Shown in pieces: positions 8,317 through 16,779 of a DNA stretch of 64,000 nt. Position numbers and translations under genes: made by a program. The first letter of the stretch is position 1; each line of letters begins with the position of its first letter. This stretch comes from Calditrichota bacterium (GTDB lineage Bacteria > Electryoneota > AABM5-125-24 > Hatepunaeales > Hatepunaeaceae): the NCBI GenBank assembly GCA_018644935.1, contig JABGPL010000011.1:1-64000 (forward strand), given 5' to 3'. A model generated the notes under the pieces. That model was not told the origin of the DNA and did no database searches. It worked only from the letters and a program-made list of their open reading frames with translations.

Positions 8317-9699
8317 TTAATAGATGAAGTTCACGCTGATGCCACCGGTTTTTACTGAATGATCCCATTCACCCCCAACGTTATCCCAGCTATGATCACC
8401 ATCGATATTCGCTGATGTAACGTCTTTGACTATCGTCTGTGTGTACTCCCAGTATCCATCGATATATAGTCTCTTGGTGATGTCAAATCGTGCACCGAGA
8501 CTTAAGCTGTGGTTATCACCATAATCATTCATTATTGGCAATCGAGTCTCATCGGGAACAGGGGTTGTTTCAAAATAGTATCCACCTCTAACCCAGAATC
8601 CACCTGGAACCTTTGCATCCAAACCAAATGAGAATTTGTAAGAGTCATCATATAACAATGGGATTTTTTTGTCCCTCAGGTCTTCTTCTCTGGGACCTTT
8701 CGATCCGGGGTCCATTTTGATATTGAAGTTTTTAATCAGGCTCCAATGGGTCCGTTTAACGTCGAATGCGACCGTTAAGTCCTTCATTGGGCGATAGGAA
8801 ACACCAACTGTGCTACTCATCGGAATCATCAAGTCCATTTCAGCACCTGAAACGGAAGTTGCGGTACCACCAACAGCTCCTTCTACTCCCGATATTGTTG
8901 GTGTGATTAGATTTTGGGTAAAATCACCATCAATTGGAATGTAGATTGGTGTTTTGACTGAAAACCCAAAATTCATATTGCTGGTGAGTTTATATAATAA
9001 GCCAAAATTAAGACCAAACCCCAGACCAGTTCCATCTAAAGTCTCATCAATATAGATCCGTGCCCAGCGATACCCTGGAATTGATCTACTGACATTCGGA
9101 GTTTGCATTGTTAATGAAGCATATTGTAGACTCAGTCCCAAACCAATCTGAATCTTTTGGTCAACTTTATATGCAATTGTTGGATGAACGTCTATTACCT
9201 TCAAATCGCTGTACCAGGCTCTCTCAGGATAAGGAACTGTGTTCCCATAATCTTCAGGTGGTCCGGTGAACAAGCCAATCCACTCTGTGGTTCTGTAAGC
9301 TGGTGAAAAAACAGCAAGTCCAGCTGTCAGTGAGCGATTAATCCGGTATGTTCCACCTACGCTGCCCAGCGGTGTAAATTCTTTAGTTGTGTTAAAGGTC
9401 TCACCATTGGTATAGTGTAAATATCCATCGGCGTCAATGGTTTCATCGGCTTTCAAACTGCTTGAAGGTCTTAAAATTTTGGCAGTTAAATTGACTGAAG
9501 CTCTTTGACCGGCAATGCCAGCTGGATTCCAATACATTGCGCTCCAATCATCGGCTATAGAAACGTAGGCTCCTGCCATACCAAGAGCTTTTGTTCCTAC
9601 ACCGGATAACATATATCCGTTTGCAAACAGAACACCGGATGGAATGGTTAGTATTATCGATAGAATGATAATACCTGAAATGATCTTTTTGCTAATCAA
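8317..9699 (-). CDS. OMPP1/FadL/TodX-family outer-membrane transport protein
   Basis: The track ORF begins at a TTG at 9747, but a second TTG at 9699 has AGGA about seven bases upstream and gives a compact signal peptide (ISKKIISGIIILSIILTIPSG), so I prefer 9699 (460 residues). The mature N-terminus has the family signature GTKALGMAGAYVSIADDWSA followed directly by MYWNPAG. The long remainder alternates in barrel fashion and ends with KTGGISVNFIY, an aromatic C-terminal strand. FadL-type barrels take up long-chain fatty acids or aromatic hydrocarbons across the outer membrane through a lateral opening; the substrate here is unknown. It heads a likely three-gene leftward operon with the adenosyltransferase and the VOC protein. 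Confidence 0.9.
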   Translation of the reverse strand: MISKKIISGIIILSIILTIPSGVLFANGYMLSGVGTKALGMAGAYVSIADDWSAMYWNPAGIAGQRASVNLTAKILRPSSSLKADETIDADGYLHYTNGETFNTTKEFTPLGSVGGTYRINRSLTAGLAVFSPAYRTTEWIGLFTGPPEDYGNTVPYPERAWYSDLKVIDVHPTIAYKVDQKIQIGLGLSLQYASLTMQTPNVSRSIPGYRWARIYIDETLDGTGLGFGLNFGLLYKLTSNMNFGFSVKTPIYIPIDGDFTQNLITPTISGVEGAVGGTATSVSGAEMDLMIPMSSTVGVSYRPMKDLTVAFDVKRTHWSLIKNFNIKMDPGSKGPREEDLRDKKIPLLYDDSYKFSFGLDAKVPGGFWVRGGYYFETTPVPDETRLPIMNDYGDNHSLSLGARFDITKRLYIDGYWEYTQTIVKDVTSANIDGDHSWDNVGGEWDHSVKTGGISVNFIY

Positions 9700-10272
9700 T
9701 TTTCGTTCCTGTTTTTTTTTAACGATGCCAAAACCTGAAATCCGCAAAAGCTGACTTGTCGAATATCGTCTTTTCTCAAAACAAATCGAGGCACTAAATC
9801 ACAACCCTGTTTTTAATATATAAACAGGAAATACAGAGACAAGTGTACAGTCAACAAAACATTAACTTTGTTCTGTTTATTACCACATTTTCAGAACTGT
9901 TAACAATTGCTTAAGGAATAGTACTAATTTTGGTTTACAGTTGGGTCAAATGAACGGTACTTTGCCCCCTGTTCCCGGATTAACAACATCCTCAAACTGC
10001 AATACGTAGAATATGTCAAAGGTGGTTGATATCTGCGAAGTAAAAATTGGAGAAACAATATTCCACGTCATTCAGGAAAGATAGCAAGTTTAATTCAAAA
10101 TTCAAACAGTAATTCGGTAAGATAGAAGATTTAAGCAAATCCGACTTAATCTCGGCACTTATCCCTGCACTCAACTTTGAATTACCTGACAGGCTTGGCA
10201 AAATATTGGTTGTAAGTGAAGTCTCAGTGGATTAAATTGTAATGTCTGTGCCTATTAATACTAAGGAATTCC
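9700..10272. other. Divergent intergenic region with hairpin, no supported gene
   Basis: This region lies between the leftward barrel gene and the rightward tricorn gene. A seven-base-pair hairpin, CCTGTTT-TTAATATAT-AAACAGG, lies at about 9804-9826, in the presumed upstream region of the barrel gene. A 61-residue minus-strand ORF (10016-10201) lacks a ribosome site and recognisable features. Confidence 0.5.
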
Positions 10273-13200
10273 GTGAAAAAGCAAGGTTTGACCCGTTTTT
10301 ATACGGTACTTATTGTACTGCTGATAATGTCAAATATCTCTATATCAAAATCTGTAAAAACCGAAAATGGTTTTTACCGTTTTCCAGATGTTCATGGAGA
10401 CCGTGTCGTTTTCACCTCCGAAGGTGATCTCTGGTCGGCATCTCTTAACTCAAAAAGTGATGCTGTCAGGTTAACGCGACACGATGGCGAAGAATCTTAT
10501 GCACGGATTTCTCCCGATGGTGATTGGATCGCTTTTACCGCCGAGTATGATGGCAATCGAGATGTCTTTGTGATACCAGCATCAGGTGGAGAAGCTGTCC
10601 GACTCACATTTCATCCGGCATGGGATGAGGTTGTAGGTTGGACGAATGACAGCAGGAAGGTCTTGTTTCGCAGTCATCGCAATTCGCCGTTTTTTACCTG
10701 GAGAATATTCTCAGTCGGCCTGGATGGTGGTTTTCCAGAGGATTACGGACTTGATAAAGTTACAAGGCTAAGCCCGGAGCCGGATGGGAAAAGAGTTGCC
10801 TATACTCGCCTCAGACGTGAGACATCATCCTGGAAGCGATATAAGGGTGGTTTAGCGATGGATATATGGGTTGGTGACCTGAGGAAAATGGAATTCAGGA
10901 ACATTACCGAATATGAAGGAACAGATGCCTTCCCAATGTGGGTGGGAGACAGGATTTATTATCTTTCTGATCAATCCGGCAGGGCAAATATATTCAGCAT
11001 GAATCCCGATGGGAAGGCGATGATTCAGCATACTTTTGAAGAAGATTGGGATGTCCGCTGGCCATCTACAGATGGTGAAAATATAGTTTATCAAAAAGCA
11101 ATGGATATCTGGGCATATAATGTCCAAACCGGGAAATCAAAAAAAATAGATATAAACCTGCCCTCAGACAGAATCCGTGCCCGAAAAAGAATAGTCAACC
11201 CTTCTGGATACATTGATAGTTATTCATTACCTAATGAGGGACGTCGTTTTGCTGTGGCTGCCCGTGGTGAAGTATTTACATTTCCAGTTGAGAAAGCCGG
11301 ATATATTCGTCAGGTGACACATTCACTTGATGCACGCGACAGAGCAGTAGCTTTCAGCCCGGATGGGAAACGGTTGGCAATTATAAATGATGTAACTGGT
11401 GAGGATGAAATCTGGCTGCACAGTTCAGATGGAAAAGAAAAACCGATACAACTTACCAAAAAAGGTGACAGGCAGAAATACTGGTTGTCATGGTCGCCCA
11501 ATGGTGAAATGCTGGTGTATTCTGATAAATCCAACCAATTATGGGTGGTTGATGTTAAAAGCGGGAAGCAAACTCTTGTCGATGATGCACCAGACCTGTG
11601 GAATTATGAATGGTCACCGGACAGCAGATGGATTGCATGGATCAGGTTTGAAGAAGACCAAACATCTGATATTCACCTTTACAATGTTGAGACAAAGAAT
11701 AAAGATCGTATCGAAACACCGATGATTCAAGAGACGGATCTCGCATGGGACCCCGATGGTAAATACTTGTATTTTACCTCTCCGAGCTGGTATAATCCTG
11801 TTCTTGGGCATGGTGGGGCTTATATTTATGACCAACCAGATAAGTTTTATGCCATTCTTCTTTCAGAAGAAACTGAAAATCCATTTGCTCCGAAGATAGT
11901 CGAAGCGTTCGAAATGGATGATGATGAAGATGGGGACAGCGATGATGACGCCGAAGAAGAGGATGAAGGTGAAAAAGATTCCGAAGTCTCAGATGACGAA
12001 GAAGATGTTGAACCAATTGAAATTCAATTTGAAGGATTGCAGGCCAGAATTATTTATTTGCCGATTGAGGCTGGAAATTACTTTGGGTTGAGTGCCGCCA
12101 GTGGCAAAATATACTTCGGATCATACGAACGGTCAGGGATGATGCCTGAGGCTCATGGAGACAATGGGTTTAGTTTGTCTGTTTTTAACATTGAAGAGGA
12201 AGAGGTTGACGAGGTTGGTGGTGGTCGGATTCAAGGCTATGGTTTCAGTCCTGACCGAAAGAAAATGTTCGTTAGAAAGGACGGATCATTTATTGTGATG
12301 GATGCTGGAGCTACATCAATACCGGACGATGAAGGACGTGTTGACATGAGTGGGTGGAGAGTTGAAATTGACCCCAAAGCAGAATGGCGTCAAATCCTCC
12401 ATGAAGTTTGGCGCAATCAGCGGGACTTTTTCTATGATCCGGATATGCATGGGGTTGATTGGGAAGAAGTCTGGGAGCAATACAGTGAGCTGTTGCCACG
12501 GATATACAACCGTAACGAGTTGAATGATGTATTGAGAGAAATGCTGGGCGAGCTGTGTGTTGGACATGCCTATATTGGTGGAGGAGATATCCTTGGTGCC
12601 CGTCAAATCGGATTCGGTAGTCTCGGTGTGGACTTACTTCCACACGAATCTGGAGCATATCAAATCACAAAGATCCTGAAAGGTGATAAATGGGGAGATG
12701 AGCCGGAAAGCCCGGTTGGAAGCTCAATGGCAGATGTGGAAGTTGGGGAGTATATCGTTGCAATAAATAACATCCCTCTTGAAGCAGGTGACAACATCTA
12801 TCAACGCTTGATCGATAAAGGTGGAGTGGAGATACTGCTGTCGGTTAATAATGAGCCTGAAATTCACGGATCACGTGAAATACCTGTTAAGGCAATGAGT
12901 TCAGAAGATGGGTTGCGTTATTTCGATTGGGTTAGAGATCGAAGGGAATACGTTGATAAATTAAGCAATGGAAAAATCGGTTACATTCACCTGCCTGATA
13001 TGATGGGTATGGGACTCTCGATGTGGGGGAGGATGTTTGCCAGTCAATCAAGGAAAAAAGCTCTGCTTATTGATGTACGTTATAATGGGGGTGGATTTGT
13101 AGCAGATATGATTTTATCTGTATTAGGTCAGAAAATCTGGGCACAGGGGAAAGCGAGAGAAGGGGTGGTATTCAATCGTCCCTGGACGGGTTTTTACGGA

Positions 13201-13593
13201 CCAAAAGCTGTTATTTGTAATCATGAGACCGGATCGGATGGCGAGACCTTTAGTGAGGGTTTCATGCGGCTTGGGATGGGTGAACTATTTGGCACCAGAA
13301 CGTGGGGTGGTTGGGTGGGGATTCATGGCTGGCGTCCACTGATGGACCGTGGTTTTAACACAGTACCTCAGAGCACAGGATGGGGAGCCTTTGATGGTAA
13401 ATGGTTAATAGAAGGTCCAGGAGTTTATCCGTCAATGCCCATTGTGGATGAGCCTGCCAAAATGATTAACGGTGAAGACCCTCAACTTGAAGCCACGGTT
13501 AAGCACTTGCTGGGTGAGATTGAAGAATGGCAGGCACCTGCGGATATCCCTGCATATCCGAGAAAGCAGATAAGAATTAAGCACTTGCGATAG
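10273..13593 (+). CDS. Tricorn-type protease (family S41) with beta-propellers, PDZ and catalytic core
   Basis: The 1,106-residue product starts at GTG with AAGGA six to seven bases upstream. A hydrophobic segment (residues 9-22) looks like a signal peptide or anchor, whereas archaeal tricorn is cytosolic. Residues 30-330 carry propeller repeats (ARISPDGDWIAFTAE, HFRSH-type units), and a second propeller follows (340-540, e.g. AVAFSPDGKRLAI, WSPDSRWIAWIRF). A very acidic linker (about 545-580) precedes C1, PDZ and C2 regions. The S41 catalytic residues are visible: His765 in CVGHAY, nucleophile Ser988 in TGSDGETF and Glu1047 in LIEGPGV. Their spacings (223 and 59) closely match Thermoplasma tricorn (His746, Ser965, Glu1023). 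The serine before the catalytic histidine in archaeal tricorn is Gly764 here. It probably degrades peptides in the periplasm. The EEP gene follows after 50 bp. Confidence 0.94.
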   Translation: MKKQGLTRFYTVLIVLLIMSNISISKSVKTENGFYRFPDVHGDRVVFTSEGDLWSASLNSKSDAVRLTRHDGEESYARISPDGDWIAFTAEYDGNRDVFVIPASGGEAVRLTFHPAWDEVVGWTNDSRKVLFRSHRNSPFFTWRIFSVGLDGGFPEDYGLDKVTRLSPEPDGKRVAYTRLRRETSSWKRYKGGLAMDIWVGDLRKMEFRNITEYEGTDAFPMWVGDRIYYLSDQSGRANIFSMNPDGKAMIQHTFEEDWDVRWPSTDGENIVYQKAMDIWAYNVQTGKSKKIDINLPSDRIRARKRIVNPSGYIDSYSLPNEGRRFAVAARGEVFTFPVEKAGYIRQVTHSLDARDRAVAFSPDGKRLAIINDVTGEDEIWLHSSDGKEKPIQLTKKGDRQKYWLSWSPNGEMLVYSDKSNQLWVVDVKSGKQTLVDDAPDLWNYEWSPDSRWIAWIRFEEDQTSDIHLYNVETKNKDRIETPMIQETDLAWDPDGKYLYFTSPSWYNPVLGHGGAYIYDQPDKFYAILLSEETENPFAPKIVEAFEMDDDEDGDSDDDAEEEDEGEKDSEVSDDEEDVEPIEIQFEGLQARIIYLPIEAGNYFGLSAASGKIYFGSYERSGMMPEAHGDNGFSLSVFNIEEEEVDEVGGGRIQGYGFSPDRKKMFVRKDGSFIVMDAGATSIPDDEGRVDMSGWRVEIDPKAEWRQILHEVWRNQRDFFYDPDMHGVDWEEVWEQYSELLPRIYNRNELNDVLREMLGELCVGHAYIGGGDILGARQIGFGSLGVDLLPHESGAYQITKILKGDKWGDEPESPVGSSMADVEVGEYIVAINNIPLEAGDNIYQRLIDKGGVEILLSVNNEPEIHGSREIPVKAMSSEDGLRYFDWVRDRREYVDKLSNGKIGYIHLPDMMGMGLSMWGRMFASQSRKKALLIDVRYNGGGFVADMILSVLGQKIWAQGKAREGVVFNRPWTGFYGPKAVICNHETGSDGETFSEGFMRLGMGELFGTRTWGGWVGIHGWRPLMDRGFNTVPQSTGWGAFDGKWLIEGPGVYPSMPIVDEPAKMINGEDPQLEATVKHLLGEIEEWQAPADIPAYPRKQIRIKHLR

Positions 13594-13643
13594 TGGTATT
13601 TGTATATTCCGCACCATAGCTAAAGGCACCTAAGAAGCTGACA

Positions 13644-14639
13644 ATGGAAAAGGTAATCTCAACGATAATTACTGGTGTTGCAGTCTTATTCCTGCTGATC
13701 TCGCTTTGTGTTCTCTGCATAAACTATTTACCATCATCCTGGGTAATAGAGTTAGATGTGCTTACGGGGAATCAAATTCTTCGGTTGTGCATGATACCAT
13801 TTTCACTAGTCGGAGTGCTCGCCCTCATGATTGGAAGGAAATGGATCTTAACCGGTTTTGGTGGTGCCATACTCTTCTTGTTCACGATTGAAGCGTTGTA
13901 TTATCTACCTGATTCGGTTGAGAATAATGATATCGAGTTAGACCCGAATTTCACCGTGAGAGTGATGACCTTTAACGGTGCAAACAGGAGTTTTCAATCC
14001 TCTCTCGATTGGATTCGTAAAAACCCGGTAGACATCCTTTGTTTGCAAGAAGTTCCCTCTATGGCTGGTGAAAGGATTTTTGAACAATTCGCTGAGTTGG
14101 GTTATCAATATGACTGGCGCTGGCTCCGGAATAATCAATCCGCAAGGATTGCGATTCTAGTCAGAGGTCAGCTTGAGAACTCTAAAATGCTTGAAGCACC
14201 GTCCATGGGTCGTTCCAAGCGGAGGGCACTTGCTGTGGATGCTATCGTTAACGGTCGTCGATTTCGAGTGTTCTGTCATCATTTAGAGTCACCCCTTCTG
14301 CGTGGTAAATTTGAAGGGATTTACGTGAGAGCCAGTCTTCGAGAACAACAGGCTGCATTCTACGCGGAGGAAATAGACAAGACCAAAGGTATGCCTGTTA
14401 TTGTTGCCGGTGACTTTAATGCCACACCGACGAATCGAACGATTCGTCCGTTGAGAAAGATATTAGATGATTCCTGGCTACAGGGGGGAAATAAACTCGG
14501 TGGTACCTGGAAAAGAAATCGTCCCTATTTTCGAATAGATGCTGTTCTTCATCGTGGATTTACTGGATCTGCCAACTGCCAGCGTATCCCAATCGGCGAA
14601 AGTGACCATCTGGCGTATCTGGTTGATTTGATTCTTTAA
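13644..14639 (+). CDS. Membrane-anchored endonuclease/exonuclease/phosphatase (EEP) family protein
   Basis: The 331-residue protein starts with three predicted transmembrane helices (about 7-28, 45-63 and 67-90). The EEP fold follows with its motifs in order: VMTFNGAN (metal/active-site Asn), LCLQEVP (metal-binding Glu), a histidine region FCHHLES, VAGDFNATP (Asp/Asn pair), FRIDAVLH, and the terminal ESDHLAYLV with the catalytic Asp-His. Relatives hydrolyse phosphodiester bonds in nucleic acids, phosphoinositides or sphingomyelin; membrane-anchored bacterial forms are mostly unassigned. The catalytic domain is on the membrane, likely facing outward given three helices and a signal-like first helix, although topology is uncertain. 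It follows the tricorn gene by 50 bp and is probably cotranscribed. The ribosome site (AAGAAG) is weak. Confidence 0.9.
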   Translation: MEKVISTIITGVAVLFLLISLCVLCINYLPSSWVIELDVLTGNQILRLCMIPFSLVGVLALMIGRKWILTGFGGAILFLFTIEALYYLPDSVENNDIELDPNFTVRVMTFNGANRSFQSSLDWIRKNPVDILCLQEVPSMAGERIFEQFAELGYQYDWRWLRNNQSARIAILVRGQLENSKMLEAPSMGRSKRRALAVDAIVNGRRFRVFCHHLESPLLRGKFEGIYVRASLREQQAAFYAEEIDKTKGMPVIVAGDFNATPTNRTIRPLRKILDDSWLQGGNKLGGTWKRNRPYFRIDAVLHRGFTGSANCQRIPIGESDHLAYLVDLIL

Positions 14640-14687
14640 AAAGTCTAAAAAAAGCGATAGTCTAAGTTTGCATGTTAATGCCGTTTT

Positions 14688-14709
14688 ATTGCGCATATAT
14701 TGCGCATAT
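14688..14709. repeat. Perfect 11-bp tandem repeat
   Basis: ATTGCGCATAT occurs twice back to back (14688-14698 and 14699-14709), about 50 bases after the EEP stop. It may be a protein-binding site or an accidental repeat. The rest of 14640-14923 is AT-rich with no gene visible. Confidence 0.5.
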
Positions 14710-14923
14710 TAGCGACTAAATACACCATTGGTTCTTTACTGTTTGCCAAACAAACATCTGCGCAAAATGTTTTAGAAACTTAAAAACTTTTTCAACTTTG
14801 ATGGAAGAGCGATATAAGTTACTAACTAACAATGTAAAAAACACAATTTACTACAGTTTCTTTGAAAACATCCGTTAATAAATAGTAGAGGAATTGTCTG
14901 CTAAATTCGAGCGGAATTTTCTA

Positions 14924-14939
14924 TGGCATGTAATTTGCA
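14924..14939 (+). promoter_or_regulatory. Candidate sigma54 (-24/-12) promoter
   Basis: TGGCAT-GTAAT-TTGCA places GG (14925-14926) and GC (14937-14938) exactly ten bases apart, the defining spacing of RpoN promoters (consensus TGGCAC-N5-TTGCW). An inverted repeat AAATTC-GAGCG-GAATTT (14902-14918) lies directly upstream. A transcript would start near 14950 and end at the terminator at 15090 without encoding a protein. Confidence 0.5.
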
Positions 14940-14949
14940 TTTAATTTAG

Positions 14950-15090
14950 CAGGTATAGGTCGAAAATGATGTCTTAACTCCCTTTGGCATCTCGACCTTC
15001 GCCTTTGTGACATTATAATGGTAACAAATCCGCAGCGTTACCAGATTTCTTAACCTCCCCTTCTATGCCGGTAGAAAGGGAGGTTTTTTT
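14950..15090 (+). ncRNA. Candidate small non-coding RNA with three hairpins
   Basis: There is no ORF between the candidate sigma54 promoter and a strong terminator, but three successive hairpins are present. The first pairs GGTCGA (14958-14963) with TCGACC (14992-14997) and encloses GATGTC/GGCATC (14968-14973/14986-14991). The second pairs GGTAAC (15020-15025) with GTTACC (15037-15042). The third is the terminator stem. The predicted RNA of about 140 nt is the right size for a bacterial regulatory RNA. I recognise no known family. It could instead be a leader whose terminator controls the downstream regulator gene, but that gene seems to have its own promoter. Confidence 0.5.
15054..15090 (+). 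terminator. Rho-independent terminator
   Basis: CCTCCC-C-TTCTA pairs with TAGAA-A-GGGAGG around a TGCCGG loop: eleven pairs with one C-A mismatch, followed by seven T residues (15084-15090). Confidence 0.9.
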
Positions 15091-15121
15091 ATGCCTTTTG
15101 ATAAGCATTTAGTATATTCTA

Positions 15122-15151
15122 TTGCAAAAATGAATTTTATTATTGTATATT
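15122..15151 (+). promoter_or_regulatory. Candidate sigma70-type promoter for the XRE regulator; possibly leaderless
   Basis: TTGCAA (15122-15127) and TATATT (15146-15151) are separated by 18 bp. The predicted start, six to seven bases downstream, falls on the ATG at 15158, and no Shine-Dalgarno sequence precedes that ATG. A leaderless transcript would explain both facts. Confidence 0.45.
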
Positions 15152-15157
15152 TACAAC

Positions 15158-15421
15158 ATGAAGTCACGAAAATTATACAACAGAATTTCTCTGCTACGAG
15201 AGGAAAGAGGTGTTTCCCGTAAAGAGCTTGCTGAAAGAATCGGGGTTAACTTCCAAACGGTCGGGTATCTGGAACGGGGAGAATACAACCCAAGTCTCGA
15301 TTTGGCATTCAGGATCAGTGAAGTCTTTGGATTACCCGTCGAATTCATCTTTTCGACCAAGCCGATGAAACCAATCAGTGAGCAGTTATTTGATCGGGCG
15401 CATGAAAAAGGAGGCATTTGA
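15158..15421 (+). CDS. XRE-family helix-turn-helix transcriptional regulator
   Basis: The ORF track adds five upstream codons from a TTG at 15143; I prefer the ATG at 15158 (87 residues), because the upstream codons overlap the likely -10 element. Residues 8-65 form a standard Cro/C1-type HTH: LYNRISLLREERGVSRKELA, then the recognition segment around VNFQTVGYLERGEYNPSLD and ISEVFGLPVEFIF. The protein is essentially only this DNA-binding domain. Its stop is one base before the start of a four-helix membrane protein, and a third gene encoding a zinc-ribbon membrane protein follows. In many bacteria such a minimal XRE gene sits directly before a small membrane protein and controls the operon; that autoregulatory role is inferred. 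Confidence 0.92.
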   Translation: MKSRKLYNRISLLREERGVSRKELAERIGVNFQTVGYLERGEYNPSLDLAFRISEVFGLPVEFIFSTKPMKPISEQLFDRAHEKGGI

Positions 15422-15422
15422 T

Positions 15423-15860
15423 ATGTCAAAAAGGATATCTCTAAGAAGCAAAAAAATAGGTGTGGTTATAAATTATCTAAGTCTGCTGTGGTTTGTTGCC
15501 TTGTTTTATACCGGGGAACATATTATTGGATGGAGCACGGTGTTAGTCGCTGCAATTCTTGTTTCCATTCTTATTATAATTATCACATTTGTTACGGTGC
15601 ATGTAAATAGCGGATTGTGGAAGTTAATTCACTCAAAAATAGAAAAGCTCGATGAGCGTGAGATTTATGTCACACATGAGTCGCTCAGATATTCTTATGC
15701 TATAATGAGCATTATTTTGTTACTGATTATTTTTGTGATGGCATTGACATCAATGGGGAAGGATGCACTCGGACCAATACTTCCTGCAGGTCTCATATAC
15801 TTTGCGCACACGCTCCCATCATCAGTGATTGTATGGAAAGAAAAAGATTTATTAACATAG
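15423..15860 (+). CDS. Small integral membrane protein, four predicted helices
   Basis: The track extends this ORF to 15378, overlapping the regulator, but the ATG at 15423 has a strong AAGGAGG ten bases upstream and follows the regulator stop by one base, giving 145 residues. Hydrophobic segments lie at about 13-33, 37-60, 95-115 and 118-137, separated by a charged cytoplasmic-looking loop (IEKLDEREIYVTHESLRYSY) that resembles the helical loop of small membrane proteins commonly paired with XRE regulators. I do not recognise an enzymatic motif. Coupling to the regulator suggests a membrane component of the same regulatory unit. Confidence 0.85.
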   Translation: MSKRISLRSKKIGVVINYLSLLWFVALFYTGEHIIGWSTVLVAAILVSILIIIITFVTVHVNSGLWKLIHSKIEKLDEREIYVTHESLRYSYAIMSIILLLIIFVMALTSMGKDALGPILPAGLIYFAHTLPSSVIVWKEKDLLT

Positions 15861-15879
15861 AGCATAAGCGGAGGATTTT

Positions 15880-16656
15880 ATGTTTTGTCCTAAATGTAGA
15901 GTTGAGTATGCAGGAGAAGTTGAGGAATGTAAGAACTGTAATACTCCCTTAATTCCAGAACTGTCTCCCGATTCTTTAAAGTCACCAATAGTCCCCAGAG
16001 GAAGTAAGGAGACGTTAAGGATGGTAACTTTACTGACAATGATTGGGATGGCTTACTCATTTATCTTCAAGGCACTCTGGACGATTTTTCCGAACCTGTA
16101 TTTAGTGCCGGGAGTCAGTCAGACATCAACTATTTTAGTGCTGCTCAGCAGTCTTTTTTTAGTTTCTTTTTATATTTTGTTCCTGCGTGGGTATATCAGA
16201 AAAGAAAATATTAAGTTAAAAACCGTCTCCGTATTAGCTTTGACAGGTATTTCGATTCTAAGTTTGTTGCAAATGAAAGGTGTGATGCTCGCTTTCAGAT
16301 CCGAACTTCCGCCCACATTACTTTTATTCTTGTCAAAAATAACCATCGATCCCATTATGCCCTGGATTAGTTCTCTCTGCATGTTCATCTTTTTCTTGAG
16401 GTTTCACGAGCAAACATCACGAGCAGGCGAGGAAGCTTTATTGAAAGCAAAGAAATTTGCAATAATCGGATCAGGTCTCAGTGCCCTTGTTCACACTTTT
16501 ATTATTGGAAATTATCAGATTTACCCAAGTTTTAGATACACATTTGATCTTAATTTTTACACTTTCTTGATTTCATCTCCCTTTATTGTTCTGAGCTTCG
16601 CGTTTGTACTCTATTTCTACATCACATTTTACAAGTATCTGGGGCGCACACGGTAG
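15880..16656 (+). CDS. Zinc-ribbon multi-pass membrane protein of unknown function
   Basis: The 258-residue product begins with a zinc ribbon, CPKC at residues 3-6 and CKNC at 17-20, a pair of CxxC motifs that should bind one zinc ion. A short linker leads to about six hydrophobic segments (roughly 46-66, 82-103, 112-131, 140-170, 190-212 and 225-252). GGAGG lies seven bases before the ATG. It follows the preceding membrane protein by 19 bp and ends in a terminator, so the three genes 15158-16656 form an operon. The ribbon presumably sits in the cytoplasm. The function is unknown. Confidence 0.85.
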   Translation: MFCPKCRVEYAGEVEECKNCNTPLIPELSPDSLKSPIVPRGSKETLRMVTLLTMIGMAYSFIFKALWTIFPNLYLVPGVSQTSTILVLLSSLFLVSFYILFLRGYIRKENIKLKTVSVLALTGISILSLLQMKGVMLAFRSELPPTLLLFLSKITIDPIMPWISSLCMFIFFLRFHEQTSRAGEEALLKAKKFAIIGSGLSALVHTFIIGNYQIYPSFRYTFDLNFYTFLISSPFIVLSFAFVLYFYITFYKYLGRTR

Positions 16657-16683
16657 CGTAGGCGTCTCTGCCTGCGTTTTTTT
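16657..16683 (+). terminator. Rho-independent terminator after the XRE operon
   Basis: CGTAGGC pairs with GCCTGCG (one T-G wobble) around a GTCTCT loop, followed by seven T residues. The stem begins at the base after the stop codon of the zinc-ribbon gene. Confidence 0.8.
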
Positions 16684-16757
16684 ACAGGGATATTCAGGAT
16701 AAGTATTGAGTACGAGGAGTTTCATTCGTCATAAAGTACATAATCACAAGACTGTAG

Positions 16758-16776
16758 GGGCACGTCGCACGTGCCC
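16758..16776. repeat. REP-like short palindrome
   Basis: GGGCACGT-CGC-ACGTGCCC is a perfect eight-base-pair inverted repeat within TGTAGGGGCACGTCGC. Its look (GTAGGGGCxx...xxGCCC) is that of dispersed intergenic palindromes found in many copies in some bacterial genomes. With no T-run on either side it is a poor terminator. A single window cannot show whether it is repeated. Confidence 0.4.
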
Positions 16777-16779
16777 TCT

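Noticed and set aside
10016-10201. 61-residue minus-strand ORF upstream of the tricorn gene
   Set aside because: No ribosome site and no family features; likely chance in AT-rich DNA.
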